Source: Anastatus disparis
Lineage: Eukaryota; Arthropoda; Insecta; Hymenoptera; Eupelmidae
Direction of reading: 5' to 3'
Assembly: GCA_017163975.1 (NCBI GenBank)
Contig: JAFFSR010000365.1
Span: forward strand, 1-64,000
DNA: 64,000 nt
The notes beneath the pieces were generated by a model, which had not been told where the DNA came from, did no database searches, and saw only the letters and a list, made by a program, of their open reading frames with translations. This document shows, in pieces, positions 34,884 through 46,552 of this stretch (position 1 is its first letter; every line of letters begins with the position of its first letter). The translations under genes and the position numbers were made by a program.

Positions 34884-35266
34884 TTAAGGGGATGTAAAAT
34901 GGACACTACACCTGTACTCGTGAATTCGGCCTATCTTTTTATTTTATTGCAAAACTTGAGTAAAAGAAATGCTTTAGCTTGTAGTATTTACTCAGATGAT
35001 AATTTAGTTAAATTTTTAAATAAATTCATTCATTAGTTTTTCAGAATTTTGGGTTCCAAAATTATATATTAACATTTTTAGATTTTGTACAAGAAATCTA
35101 AAATTCTGAAAAAATAATGAATGAATTCATTTGAAAATTTAACTGAATAATCTTCATGGTGCATATTACAAGCTAATGCATTTCTTTTCTTAAAATTTTG
35201 CAATAAAATAAAAAGATAGTCAATATTTATGAGTACAGGTGTAGTATCCGTTTTACATCTCCTTAA
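34884..35266. mobile_element. TTAA-flanked foldback MITE
   Basis: TTAA at 34884-34887 and 35263-35266. Inverted ends GGGGATGTAAAATGGACAC and the complement of GGAGATGTAAAACGGATAC. The arms are about 170 bp with a short spacer near 35080. Non-coding. TTAA duplications are typical of piggyBac-type transposition. Confidence 0.78.
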
Positions 35267-35942
35267 AACTGAGGCACAGCATTTCAAAATCAGAAATTAA
35301 CGCTAAAAATGCGAGTTTCAATAGTTTATAGGCTGTTTAGGATTACTTGATGAAAAAATTTGTCGAAAAATTTTATTGGTCATGATTTCCTAACTCATAA
35401 GCAATGATTAAGTATGTTTTTATCAAATTATCTTAACTATAAATTGCGTAAAAGTAAAAAACTAGTCATACGTCATATGGTGATGCACCTAGTATGCCAT
35501 GCATCTATGCACGCTCTATGTTTTTGTTAACTGCGATTAATTCTTTTACGAAATAACCGTACAAAAAGAATAAAAAGATAACTGATAATACATTAAGCAA
35601 AAAGAAATTAGTGTAAATTATTATTTAAGTAGCTTTGAAAGTAAAAATTAATTAACAAATTTTTTTAAATTACAACTCATTTTAATTAATTATATACTAT
35701 GATCCATGGTCAGTAACGTAATAAAGGTCTCAGATCACATGTAATTGTCAGCCGAGGTTCACTAACATGTGATTTAAAGCTTTCTTTTTTACTGGCCACG
35801 GTTTGTATTCTATTATTTTGCACGACGGCTTTGCTTTAGGCACCAAACAGTCTAAAAATGAAAAATTAATTACCTTACAGTTTTAAACCATCATAGTTTT
35901 TTATACTTATGTTTTATTCCATATCTTTAAACCATTTTCTTT
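35267..35942. other. AT-rich, no feature recognised
   Basis: No ORF, repeat or element end that I can support. Confidence 0.5.
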
Positions 35943-37547
35943 CTATGTTTTAAAAAAGTATAACGCTAGTACTATGACGTCTGTAACAGATGGAATTATG
36001 TAAATATTTTCATATCTTTGTAAAGCAGCATGGTTGGCATGTATAGTTATCATAACATCTGCTTCTTCAATAGTTTTATCGTATTGTGAAAATAATAAAT
36101 TAGAACTATTAGTCGTGCAAGACAAATTATTCATCGCACTAGACACTCATTCAAATTTTAAAAATAAATGATTGTCATTCTTAAAATAATCATATAAAAA
36201 ATTCTGCAAAAGAATTTCGTTTTGGAATACTCCTCAACATTTTTCCTGTTGCTTAGGTAATAATGTTTTTTTAGAAACACTACTAAAGACGATAGATTTT
36301 AATTTACATCTTCTTATACGTTTAGTTGATTTGATTGATTTATCAAGGTATTAGTCAAACACAAAATCAATTTTGCTAGTTTCTTGTGACGATACTTTGT
36401 GTATCACAAATTTACAAAACTTATCGACGAGGTCTTTGAAAGTAGAAATATCTTTTTATGTGATTTTATGCAGAACTAACATTACATCAATCATCAAGCA
36501 AATTTTAAAATTATTTTTTACAAATTTTTTAACTTTCTGATTTTGAAAAACAGTTTCAAATTCGTGTAATAATGTAGATTTCATTTTTTCTTTTTTAAAA
36601 ATTCCATCCTCATCGAACAACGGGTTTTTGTCAATCAAATCACATTTAAACAATTCTTCTAAAGGATAATTACCTTCTTTCACTAGCGCTATAATTCTTT
36701 GTGTATCACTAGTAAAAATTGTTGATTTTCTAACTTTAGACCCTACAACGGTTGGCACAGTTTTAAAATGTGGAAAATTATTTCTAGTTATTGGCTTAGA
36801 AAAAAGCTTCAATTTTTAAATTGTTAAATCTTTTAATTTAAAAGCTTCAAATATTTTTATTTTTTTGCTAAATAGTTTTACAATTTCTGTAGCTATTTGT
36901 GGTTCAACAAGTTCTTCTGTAATGAGATTTTTTAATGGGTGTGGTTCAGGCGAAAATAGATTTGCTTTTCTAGCTTCTAAATAATTTAAAAACTTTTAAG
37001 CACTTTCTTCGGAATATGTAATATTTTATCTTGAATATTCATGTTGAGTGTGCAACTCCTCGTCTTCGTTTGTAAAATGAGTTATTTCTTTGAATAAATT
37101 GGAAACGGCTGACAGCTCATGATTGATTTTACAAATTTTCCTTCTGTAGCTAGAGAACTTGATTAGAAGTATCATTCATTCGTAAACTTCAAATGAAAAT
37201 AATATTATTAGGGGGAAGGGAGTTCCGTCATACCCTTAACGAGTATAAGCCGGTAAATATTTTATAATAAAAAATTTTAACCAAAAATACGATTTTTCAT
37301 ACAGATTATAAATAATAACATTTAAAATAATTCACTTACTTTTTTCGTATAGAGGTGTAGAAAGAACTTCTTTACTTCTTTCTATGGCTTCATTTATTTC
37401 TAAAAAAGATTCTGAATTGGACGATAAATCAGATAACGGACTTTCTTGCATTATATCATCGATTTCCTTAAGAACTTCATCCGCTGTTTTAACAGGCATC
37501 TCCGTATTATAATTATCGTTCTGGCTCGTCAATATTAAAGCATGCAT
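35943..37547 (-). pseudogene. Decayed minus-strand ORF family of unknown function
   Basis: Three minus-strand pieces seem to belong together: 37547-37332 (acidic, MHALILTSQNDNYNTEMPVK), a middle part around 36990-36456 interrupted by a stop near 36813 (RNNFPHFKTVPTVVGSKVRK), and 36146-35943 (EEADVMITIHANHA ... SVTDVIVLAL). The last has the E-A-D and S-x-T-D-V pattern I associate with a PIN/XPG-like domain in repetitive arthropod proteins. Several stops and frame changes separate them. It is probably the remnant of a transposon or multicopy gene; the function is unknown. Confidence 0.45.
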
Positions 37548-38465
37548 ATCTAAATCTGTAGCTACAGCTTCATCTTCACTACTAAGGTCTTCGTGTTCGG
37601 TTCTAAAAAATTAATTTAAAATATTGAAGAGCTATATTTATAAAACAAAGAAAGCGATAGTCAGAAGTTAGTCTTTTACTATTGACGTAAAGAATCATCT
37701 AATATTAATCTTTTAATTAGTATGGAACAGTAATTTTTTCTTAATATATAGGAGAGACTGAGACCAGCTGTCAAAAGGGGTAGATACATCGCAAATAAGT
37801 ATACATATAAAAATCATAGCGCTGTGCTGTTTAGGTCTGAGGTGCATAAGAGTCTTGAGACTATTTCTCATCATTGATTGATTAAAACTGCTGCTAGACA
37901 CACTATAACGGCCAGTTTAAACATTTCAACATACTTTAAGTAAAATTAGTGAGTTTTAAATTTTTTACTTTTAAATACTGGCTGATTCCATTTCAAATCG
38001 AACAGTCAATATACGCTCAAGTTACCAATCAATGCGCTAATGGAGTATATTATTTTACTCTAAAAATAAGGAAATTTTATTTTGCTGAAATATTAAAATT
38101 GCATAAGATATGCACATTTTAAAATTGCATACAAAAACTAAATGTTGAAACTGAAAATGTTGAGAATAACTTCAGACAACTATCGTTTACCCAATTCCCA
38201 ATAGATTTTGATGAACATTGTTTGGTTTTATTTAGTTTTCAGTCCTCTTTAATTCTTCTGAAGAATTTTCAAAAGAAATTTTTAAAATGACCAAGATCTA
38301 CGCATTTTATTAAAAAATACACTTTTTATGCACATGCATTTTTCTCAAAAAAGCCATTTTTTGCTGATAGAGGACCGAATTATCTATCTAATGATACCTG
38401 TTTGATCTCGTATTTTTGGTTTGGAGCGAAAAAAATGTACAAATTTTAGTGGTGAAAAATGCTCG
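37548..38465. other. AT-rich, no feature recognised
   Basis: Only short chance ORFs. The last 60 bases lead into the left end of the Tc1/mariner relic. Confidence 0.5.
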
Positions 38466-39473
38466 TACACTTCTTAAAAAAATTAGGGGAGCAAAAAAAA
38501 TTCCAAATTTTTCGGTAATTTTTGACAGGCTGTATTTCAGTGAAAAATGGCCGTATCGAGACTTTAAAAAAAGTACTTTGAAGCTTCAAGATTCTTGTTT
38601 TCAATGTAGCCAAAAATTATTAATAGATCATCATATGGATCAGATAGCTTATTTATAGAGCTTTAATTTTATTTTTTGAAAACATCAGTAAGATCATTTG
38701 GCGCGGAGATATCTGACTTTGAATGAAAAAGAATCCTTTTGTCATTGACAACTGATATCTCGGGAACTAGTGATCCTACAGAGAATGCAAGGACAGTTCT
38801 GAAAACTGGAATGAATTTCCTATAAGATTTTTGGTGACTTATAAGAAAAAAAATTTTTCTTCGCTTAGTATTTATTATAAAAACTTCAGTTTTGTCCTTG
38901 TTTTAGAAAATTGACGGCATCGTTGGAACTGTTAATGAGGAAGCAAGCTAATGTTCTTAGGTCTTTTTATACTATTATGTATCCCTGATTACCATGCCAG
39001 GTGGCAGATTGATACTGTTTGTCCGGACTGATTAATCAGAATTTGAAAAAAAATTAAAGGAGCAAGATTTTTGTATCAAAACATCCTCTAATCAGCTTAA
39101 AAATTAAAAAATTTTTTAATCTTTTTGTCAATATTAAATGTCTGCAATATCTTAAATTTAAAAAAAAAATATTGACCTTATTTTAATGTGATTTACAATC
39201 CTTTATTGTGATTGAATTAAATTTATTACAAAGTTGATATGCTTAAGGTGTACCCAGTACTTAGTCTACGAATATTGGTGCATTCAATTCTCGACTTCTT
39301 ATGCAACGTTTACAAGAATAAGAAAACAGTTTGTTTCAAAAGTAATCTTTGTTTTAATTTACAAAAAATATGATTATCATTTTTTCTTTTACTAATCTTT
39401 TATTTTGGAGCTCTGGCAATGAAAATTAGCAAAAAGTGTTTGTAAGCTTTAATTTTATTTTCAATTTTTCACC

Positions 39474-40405
39474 ATGCCCAGGCGGTATTTATTTTCGCCA
39501 GAAGTTGCTCAGCTAGTGACCCTCGTCGACGAAGGGTATTGATATCGTCAAGACAGTGCAAGATTAAGTGTTAGTTCCTCGGTCGTATCTCGTGCCTACA
39601 ATCGTTATTTGGAAACTGTTAATTATGAACGGCAATCTGGACACGGCCGGAATCGCGCAAGTGACTCGTCAAAACAATCGAGCAATTGTTCGATGTGTTC
39701 GTCAAGAATTTGTTCCAGCGAATGTCGTCGTGCAGAATTTTCGAAATCATCAACTGCTACTACGACAAAGACGACCGCGAAACATTACTACACAAACGAT
39801 TCGTAATCGTCTTCCTGAGACTGGATTGCGATCCAGAAATGCCGCCCGTGTACTTCTGTTAACAACCAGACATCGTCGAACTTGTCTTGTGTACGCTCGT
39901 GAACATGTAAATTGGACCATGAGTCAGTAAAATAATGTTATGTTTCCTAACGAGTCTCGGTTTTGTTTGTATCGCAACGATAGGAGGATCGATAGAGGAT
40001 CGATGATGATTTGGGGTCAGGCTTTGCGGACATCACGGACTCCGTTAGTGATTGTACGCCATGACCTCAACGCTAGGCGCTACATCGACCAAATTTTGAG
40101 ACCCGTTGTGTTACCTTGACGACAAAATTCACGGGAATTCATTTTCATGCAGGACAATGTTCGTCCTCACGTAGCAAATGTAACCTCTCGATTTTTTAAG
40201 AGGCACAACAAAACGTTATTAAAGTATACATCAACGAGCCCCGATCTCAACCCGATTAAACATGTTTGGGATATTATGGGACGTCGATCGCGTCAGAACA
40301 GACGTGGACAGTTTGGCTAAATTTGAACGCGCATCAGTCCAAATTTAAGAAAGAATTCCGCAGTCAATGATTCAAAATTGCATTTTCAATATGCGGCAAC
40401 ACAAG
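39474..40405 (+). pseudogene. Tc1/mariner transposase relic
   Basis: ATG at 39474 (MPRRYLFSPEVAQLVTLVDEG), then a stop near 39541 and repeated frame changes. Recognisable parts are RLPETGLRSRNAARVLLLT, FPNESRFCLYRNDRR, GSMMIWGQAL, FMQDNVRPHVA and SPDLNPIKHVWD. In active relatives the DDE centre uses D in DESRF, D in QDN and E in NPIE; here the first reads N and the third K. It is dead through stops, frameshifts and two lost catalytic residues. The family call is firm. Confidence 0.85.
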
Positions 40406-40411
40406 GTACTA

Positions 40412-40530
40412 AGAAACACACACAGTCATTCACACACATAAACACACAGACACACGCACACACGCATTCACGCACACACGCACTCACGCACATACACATT
40501 CACTCTCACACACACACATTCCCTTGACAG
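40412..40530. repeat. CA-rich simple repeat
   Basis: Degenerate CACACA/CACGCA tract just after the transposase relic. Confidence 0.85.
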
Positions 40531-41752
40531 TATGAGTTTAGAGTAAAAAAATACTGTAGAGTTGACGAACTATTGGGTCTCATATCTGTTAGATAATCAT
40601 ACACACGTACACTCCCATACATAACAAACGTGCGTAAGCTAAAAAGAAGCGTAAATCCAACAGTGTAATCTCCATGTAGTACGCTTAGGGTAACGCAAAT
40701 GCCGGCGGTTAACGAATGATAATCACAATTTTCTTGAGTGTACGTTAGTATTTTTGTCATTTAGAATCATTGAAGTAAAAAAAATGTTTTTTTTTTATTT
40801 TTTTTTCTATCGAATATGTTAAAGACGTTAAATACTAAAAAAAAGAAAAAAATTCATTTTCCCATTTTTTGTCAGACTGGAGGATGTTTTGATACAAAAA
40901 TCTTGCTTTTTTAATTTTTTTTTAAATTTTGATTAATCGGTTCGGACAAACAGTACAATAGATCGATCTATTCAGGGACCACCTTGCAGGGTTATCAGGG
41001 ATACATAAAGGTATAAAAAGATCTAAAAACATTAGCTTTCTCACTAACAGTGCAAACGATGGGATCAATTTTCTAAAACAAAGCCAAAACTCACTTACTC
41101 TGAGGTTTTTAAAATCAATAACAAGCATAGAAAAATTTTTTTGGAGAACTATCGCAAAAAAATCTTATAGGAAATTCATTCCAGTTTTCAAAAATTTCCT
41201 GACATTCTCTGCACAATCACTAGTTCCCGAGATATCAGTGGTCAATGACAAAAGGGTCCTTTTTCATTCAAAGTCAGATATCTCCGTACCAAATGGTCTT
41301 ACCAATGTTTTCAATAAAGAAAAACGAAGCTGGATAAATAAGCCATCCGATCCATATGATGTTCTGCCTGGAAAAAATTTTTCAAGCACGTGGACCAAAA
41401 GAAAATAAGGAAAGAATTTGCAAAATTTTTGTTTCGCACTATCCATTAAGATTGCATAAAAACCGTAGCCCCTAATAATTTTTGGCTTAAAAATTTAATA
41501 AACTAGAATTTTTAAGCATAAAAATACTTTTTTAAAAGTCTTGATACGACCATTTTTCACCGAAATATAGCCTGTTAAAAATTACCGAAAAATTTGGAAT
41601 TTTTTTGAGCAGTGTATTTACTTTTGGAAATCTTAAGCAGTCTACATTCGAATGCTGTTGCACGCTTCGCTAATCATTTGTATATATGTGTATAAATGTA
41701 TATTACCAATTTGCATAAATGTGTACACGCACAGATATACGTATATATATAT

Positions 41753-42453
41753 GGGACGTTTCACACCAACTGAAAGAGCAAAAAAATAAAAATCGCTGAA
41801 ACTCTGAGAATATATTCTGTTAATTACCCAAAATATGTAAAAAAAATTTCAAGGATCTAAATTAAAAGTATCAAGAGCTATAGATCCTTGAAATTTGAAC
41901 ATTTTTCAAAATTTTTGAAAAAGTCACAACTTTATCATTTTATTTCTGAAAATCCTGACGTTTTCGAAAGAAATTCATTAGGATCCTTCTTGTTATAAAT
42001 AAACAGGAGAGTTAGCCTAATTTTTTACAGACCTAATTTTTGAAATTTTCTAGTGGTTCTTATATGTATTAAATAGTAATTGAAACTACTCATTGTTCGC
42101 AACTTCAGAAATTACTTTTCGAGGGCTTATTTTCTTCCATTTTACATGAACTTTAAAATAAATTTTTGATAATGTAAGTCAGAGCCATGAATAAAGAGTT
42201 CTGACAGTTTAAAATATATATTTTCATGTATGATATTCTCTCTAAAACATCAGGATTTTCAAAAAAAAAATAATAAAGTTGAGACTTTTCCAAAAATTTT
42301 GAAAAGTTTTAAAATTTCAAGGATCCATAGCTCTTGATCATTCCAATCTAAATCCTTGAAATTTTTTTCACGTATTTTGGGTAACAAAAGATATATATTC
42401 TTAGAGTTTCAGCGATTTTTATTTTTTTTGTTCTTCCAGTTTTCATGAAATGT

Positions 42454-42456
<3 letters not shown>
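41753..42456. mobile_element. Foldback element set in (TA)n
   Basis: Inverted ends GGGACGTTTCACACCAACTG and the complement of GCGACATTTCATGAAAACTG. The arms are about 230 bp, around an AT-rich core near 42100. TA-rich sequence flanks both sides and continues as (TA)n to 42518. Non-coding. Confidence 0.72.

Positions 42457-42518
<62 letters not shown>
42457..42518. repeat. (TA)n
   Basis: Dinucleotide tract to the right of the foldback element. Confidence 0.95.
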
Positions 42519-42520
<2 letters not shown>

Positions 42521-42914
42521 CGACAGCTACTAGGAAACAGCAGTTCTGAGCTCAGCTGCTATATGAGTTATAAAGGCTCAAGTATATAAGGAGCCGAGAA
42601 GCTAGCCAAAAAGAAGCAGTGTAGACTATGATCTCCCCTCTCTTTACCTAAGTGAGCACACAAGGCTAAGAGAGGGTGAGGCAGATAGTAGCTTGCTGTT
42701 TTGGTTTGTGGCGCACCACAGTCAAAGACAGAAGCTTTTCGCTCTTGCACATGAGGATAGACCAAGTGAGAACACAGGTCTATACTACAGTGCATAGGCA
42801 GGCAGTATTAGAGATATGTCAAGTGAGCACACAGGCGTAAATCTATGCTACCTAGAACACACACTTGCAGCCTTTTTGCCGCTGCAATACCGACCTTTGC
42901 GCCGTTGAATTTAA

Positions 42915-43639
42915 GGGTGACGTCCATACAAAATCTGATATTTTATTTCACATCTCGCAACTAGCTTAATTAAGAAAAGGCCGTATAGCTCTGTCCTTGT
43001 CTAATCTAAATTTTCTTTATTATTAATAAATTAAATATTTTCATAGAAAAGTAAGACAACCGCCCAATAGAGCAAAAGACAAGCAAACGATTATTTTTTA
43101 TGGAAAAATATGAAATTTTGATTATTTTTCGAGTGAAGTCTGAAACGGAAAAACAATCAAACTTGATTGAGTTGATTCAACTGTTTTTCCGTTTCAGACT
43201 TCACTCGAAAAATAATTAAAATTTCATATTTTTCCATAAAAAATAATCGTTTGCTTGTCTTTTGCTCTATTGGGCGGTTGTCTTACTTTTCTATGAAAAT
43301 ATTTAATTTATTAATAATAAAGAAAATTTAGATTAGACAAGGACAGAATGATACGGCCTTCTCTTAAGGGTGCCGTCTACCCATAGCTTGTCACGTCCAC
43401 GTTTACATAAATTATAGAATAAATAAGGGTGTCGTCCACCCATTACATTTTTATGTTAATTAAAGGACTCCGTCCGATCGCCGCGTAGATATTAAACTTT
43501 AGAATAAATTAGGGGTGTCGGTCACCTATTGTCTTTACATCAACTAAGGGCTCCGCGCGCCCATAGAGATTAGTAATTCAGATAATTAAGGGTGCCGTCT
43601 ACCAATTACTGCCGTAGCGATATTAGGTGCCGTCCACCT
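42915..43639 (+). repeat. Degenerate array of GGTG-YCGTC-CACC hairpins
   Basis: Eight units, irregularly spaced, at 42915, 43368, 43427, 43465, 43513, 43548, 43590 and 43625. Most can fold as a 4-5 bp stem over a five-base loop: AGGTG/CACCT, GGTG/CACC and, at 43548, GGGC/GCCC. A MITE separates the first unit from the rest. Confidence 0.6.
42971..43367. mobile_element. TTAA-flanked foldback MITE
   Basis: TTAA at 42971-42974 and 43364-43367. The ends are GAAAAGGCCGTAT and GAGAAGGCCGTAT (complement), each followed by CTGTCCTTGTCTAAT. The arms are about 180 bp and nearly perfect. The ends resemble those of the MITE at 59806-60196. It was inserted in the hairpin array of the probable solo LTR. 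Confidence 0.85.
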
Positions 43640-44157
43640 ATTACTATTGTAATTTAGCTATTGATCTTTTGTTTCTTTTTGTTTGCACATTGTTGCAGGT
43701 GAAAGCCGCCGGTACATATTAGACCGTCCAGGCCAAACAAATCTCTTAGTTAAAGATAAACTATTATTTAGATTCATCGAAAAAATCATTAATTAATTTA
43801 ATTATTCTTTTATCAAATAGCCGTCAAGTGGCCGAGATTTATAAAATCTAATTACTTTTGTAAATTGTATTTTCACTTAAGGTTAGGTTAGTTTACTTGT
43901 ATCATATATAACAGTAGGGTTAGTTTTGATTAACAAATCATTGTTATTTCATTATTGTAATCGTCGTTAAAAATAAGTTTATTAAGTACAATAAAGCCAA
44001 GGTACTCCCTAGCATAACCAAACGTGTTTAATCTTGGATCTTCCACCATCCGTCCCTCCAACTCCTGCCGATCTCACCCTGGCAATCTCTGAAGCGTACG
44101 GCAACAGGAGATTACACGTTTTTTCCTCTCCCAAAAAGGAAAAACGTTACAATCTAA

Positions 44158-44159
<2 letters not shown>

Positions 44160-44194
<35 letters not shown>
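44160..44194. repeat. (TA)n
   Basis: Dinucleotide tract. Its last A is the base before the Helitron 5' TC end. Confidence 0.9.
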
Positions 44195-44197
<3 letters not shown>

Positions 44198-44228
44198 ACC
44201 TATATTATATAGTTATATTAGAAATTAA

Positions 44229-44455
44229 CCCTCAGACCACCCACACCCCTCCACACCTCTCTACCCCCCTCCACACCCCCACTCCTCTCTATAGCCCCTC
44301 CACAGCCCCTCCACAAAATAACGTAAAATTGCTTAAAAAATTACGATATTTTTTATTGTTGCATTTATTCTAAGTACCCTCCACACCCCTCCACACCCCT
44401 CCACGGTCCCCCCACGGAACACCCACGGCACCCCCACGATCCCTCCACTACCCCC
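44229..44455 (+). repeat. C-rich minisatellite (CCCTCCACA-type) in the Helitron
   Basis: Variable CCCTCCACA/CCCCCACGG units in two blocks (44229-44313 and 44380-44455). Between them is a segment shared with 13160-13215 (minus). The second block sits where helicase coding sequence is expected. Confidence 0.8.
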
Positions 44456-44496
44456 CCATATTATAATAATGTATGTATTTATAATGATGTATGTAT

Positions 44497-45212
44497 TAAT
44501 AATTTTAGGTGGTGACTTTAGACAAATTTTACCTATAGTAAAAAATGGATTTAAAGATACAATTATAAAAGACACTATAAAATATTCACATCTTTGGCAA
44601 GTATTCAAAATTTTTAATTTAAAAACTAATATAAGATGTAATGATAAAAAATTTTCATCTTTTTTATTAAATATAGGAGAAGGAAAAATTAATACTTTCA
44701 TTATTCCCGAAGAATATAAAACTAATAATATATGTGATACAATTTATAAAGATATAAACAACAATTACAATTTTTTTAAAAATGTTATTTTAACTTCACA
44801 TAATAAAGATGTAAACATTTTAAATAATAAAATATTAAAATTAATTGATGGTGAAATGATAACTTATTACAATATAGATCATGCAACTTATGAGGGCGTT
44901 GATCAAACTGATGAAAATATTCATTTGAATTATCCTATTGAAATGTTAAATAATATTAGAGAAGGATTACCTCCTCACGAAATTAAATTGAAGATTAACG
45001 CAATTATAATGTTAATTAAAAATCTTAGTATAACTGATGGATTACGTAATGGAACTAGATTAAAAATAACTAAATTATTTAAATTTAATATTGAAGCTGA
45101 GATTATTACAGGAGAAAATAAAGGAAATAAAGTTTTTATACCAAAAATAACTTCAAGTACAAATGAATCGTCTTCTTTGCCTTTTATTTGGAATGTGATT
45201 AAAGGTAGATAG
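44497..45212 (+). pseudogene. PIF1-like Helitron helicase fragment
   Basis: Open from ILGGDFRQILPIV, the motif after Walker B, to SSSLPFIW, where it departs from the copy at 12.2 kb and stops 7 codons later. Walker A and B and the C-terminal helicase motifs are missing. The upstream ATG at 44469 lies in non-homologous AT-rich sequence. It is very similar to the minus-strand fragment at 11988-13180, but has the full A run that the latter lacks. Confidence 0.82.
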
Positions 45213-45312
45213 GTTATAATTGATAATGTAAATGATCAATAAATGATGTATAGTTTGAATAATAAGATTGAAGATTATTTAAATTATGAGGAAAAGTATG
45301 AATATTACTTAA

Positions 45313-45567
45313 AAAAATCTTGCTGATAATAATAGTTCACATAATACTGAAATATCTGTTTTAAATAATATAATAAATTTATATATTGGTGAAGATAATG
45401 AAAAAGTAGAATTTCATAATTGGAAACAAGTACCAGAATATTATAAATATTACACTAATAAAATTATAGAATATAAAATAACATTACATGAACCAATAAA
45501 TGAATTTCATCTAAATCAAAATTACGAAACATATTCAAGATATTTATTGAACATTGCACACATTTAA
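45313..45567 (+). CDS. Unrecognised 84-codon open stretch in the Helitron
   Basis: An open frame without an ATG (LADNNSSHNTEISVLNN ... to a TAA at 45565) lies after the helicase fragment. Its composition looks protein-like (KVEFHNWKQVPEYYKYYTNK) and not like the surrounding AT-rich DNA. It could be the remainder of a captured gene or another part of the ancestral Helitron. I know no match. Confidence 0.3.
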   Translation, partial: KNLADNNSSHNTEISVLNNIINLYIGEDNEKVEFHNWKQVPEYYKYYTNKIIEYKITLHEPINEFHLNQNYETYSRYLLNIAHI

Positions 45568-45654
45568 AAAAAATAATGATATATTTTTTTAAATTTATTA
45601 ATCATTTAAATTATAAATTTAATATTTTTATGAAATGTTTGATATTTTATTAAG

Positions 45655-46015
45655 ATTAAATTTTATGAAAAAAATTTTGATATATTTCTAAAATGTACAA
45701 TTAAGTAAAAAGATATCAAACAGGAATTATAACAAAATAATCCTTTAACTCTTAAATATACATTTAGATATATCAAACATCATGTTGAATTAATATAATA
45801 AAATAATTAAAATTTATTTTTTTTTAATATTTAATGTAATATTTACATAAAATATTAAACATTATATAAAACTATTGATAATTAATAATCGAAAAATTTT
45901 GATATATTTATAAAATGTAAGATTAAGAAAAAAGATATCAAACAGGAATTATAACAAAATAATCCTCTAAATCTTTAAAATCTTAAGTATATATTTAAAT
46001 ATATCAAATAATACT
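45655..46015 (+). repeat. Duplicated AT-rich block of about 115 bp
   Basis: 45669-45781 and 45889-46012 are similar direct copies sharing AAAGATATCAAACAGGAATT and ATAACAAAATAATCCT. They lie in the Helitron 3' region. Other AT-rich DNA around them shows nothing. Confidence 0.75.
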
Positions 46016-46159
46016 ATTGAAAAATTATACTAAAAAATTTATAATTTAAAAATATTTCATTAGACATTTTTTTTTTCATTAATATTCATTATATATTGAA
46101 AATTAATAATAATAATAATATAAATTAAGAAAAAGAAAAAATATTTACAAATCCATTCC

Positions 46160-46191
<32 letters not shown>

Positions 46192-46552
46192 TTAATATTA
46201 AAAAAATTTTAATTCAATTCACAATGATAAAAATCTAAAAGATTCAAAATGTAAAGTTGTGTAAAAACGAGCTTAATCTATATGTTATGAATAATGATTA
46301 AAATTTATTAATAATTTTTTTCAGATATTTTAAATAAATAATTAATATTATGTATTTTTTTTCATGTTTCTATGTTAATAATAAAAATTTAATGAAAAAT
46401 GTACAATTATATAATATTATGTATAATATAAAAATATATTATGATATCAAATTTTTTATATGAAACAATGCATAAATGTTACATTTTATATTGATATGAA
46501 AACTATAATGGGGGTTGGCGAGTGGAACGAGCAGGGGGGTACCCCCCCTAGT

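Larger units (their letters stand above)
38466..41616 (+). mobile_element. Tc1/mariner-type transposon relic with long inverted arms
   Basis: TA at 38466-38467 and 41615-41616. The left end reads CACTTCTTAAAAAAATTAGG, and the right end complements CACTGCTCAAAAAAATTCC. The inverted arms extend far inward: 38468-39090 and about 40870-41614. A transposase relic lies between them. The right end lacks a short block after the terminal repeat. Arms over 600 bp are long for this superfamily. Confidence 0.78.
42519..44150 (+). mobile_element. Probable solo LTR, Gypsy-like
   Basis: Begins TGCGACAGC and ends AACGTTACA, so it has TG...CA ends. TATATAAGGAGCCGAG at about 42578 looks like a TATA box, and AATAAAGCC at about 43990 like a poly(A) signal. 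There is no internal coding region or second LTR nearby. It carries an array of small hairpins and a TTAA-flanked MITE. A target duplication is not clear in the TA-rich flanks, so this call is tentative. Confidence 0.4.
44195..46551 (+). mobile_element. Helitron with both ends, 2357 bp, non-autonomous
   Basis: The 5' end TCTACCTATATTATATAG follows an A (44194). The 3' end is a GC hairpin, GGGGGGTACCCCCC (46534-46547), then CTAG, followed by T (46552). TC...hairpin-CTAG between A and T is the Helitron signature. Inside are a C-rich minisatellite, a piece of PIF1-like helicase, an unrecognised ORF and a duplicated AT-rich block. Rep and most of the helicase are missing, so it would need help in trans. 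Confidence 0.85.

Noticed and set aside
37195..37240. Possible single MITE end before TTAA (AAGGGAGTTCCGTCATACCC) resembling the end near 63225
   Set aside because: No mirrored partner was found nearby, so I cannot delimit an element.
40506..40760. Minus-strand ORF of 84 codons after the Tc1/mariner relic
   Set aside because: It starts within the transposon, runs into the CA repeat and has no homology I can see.
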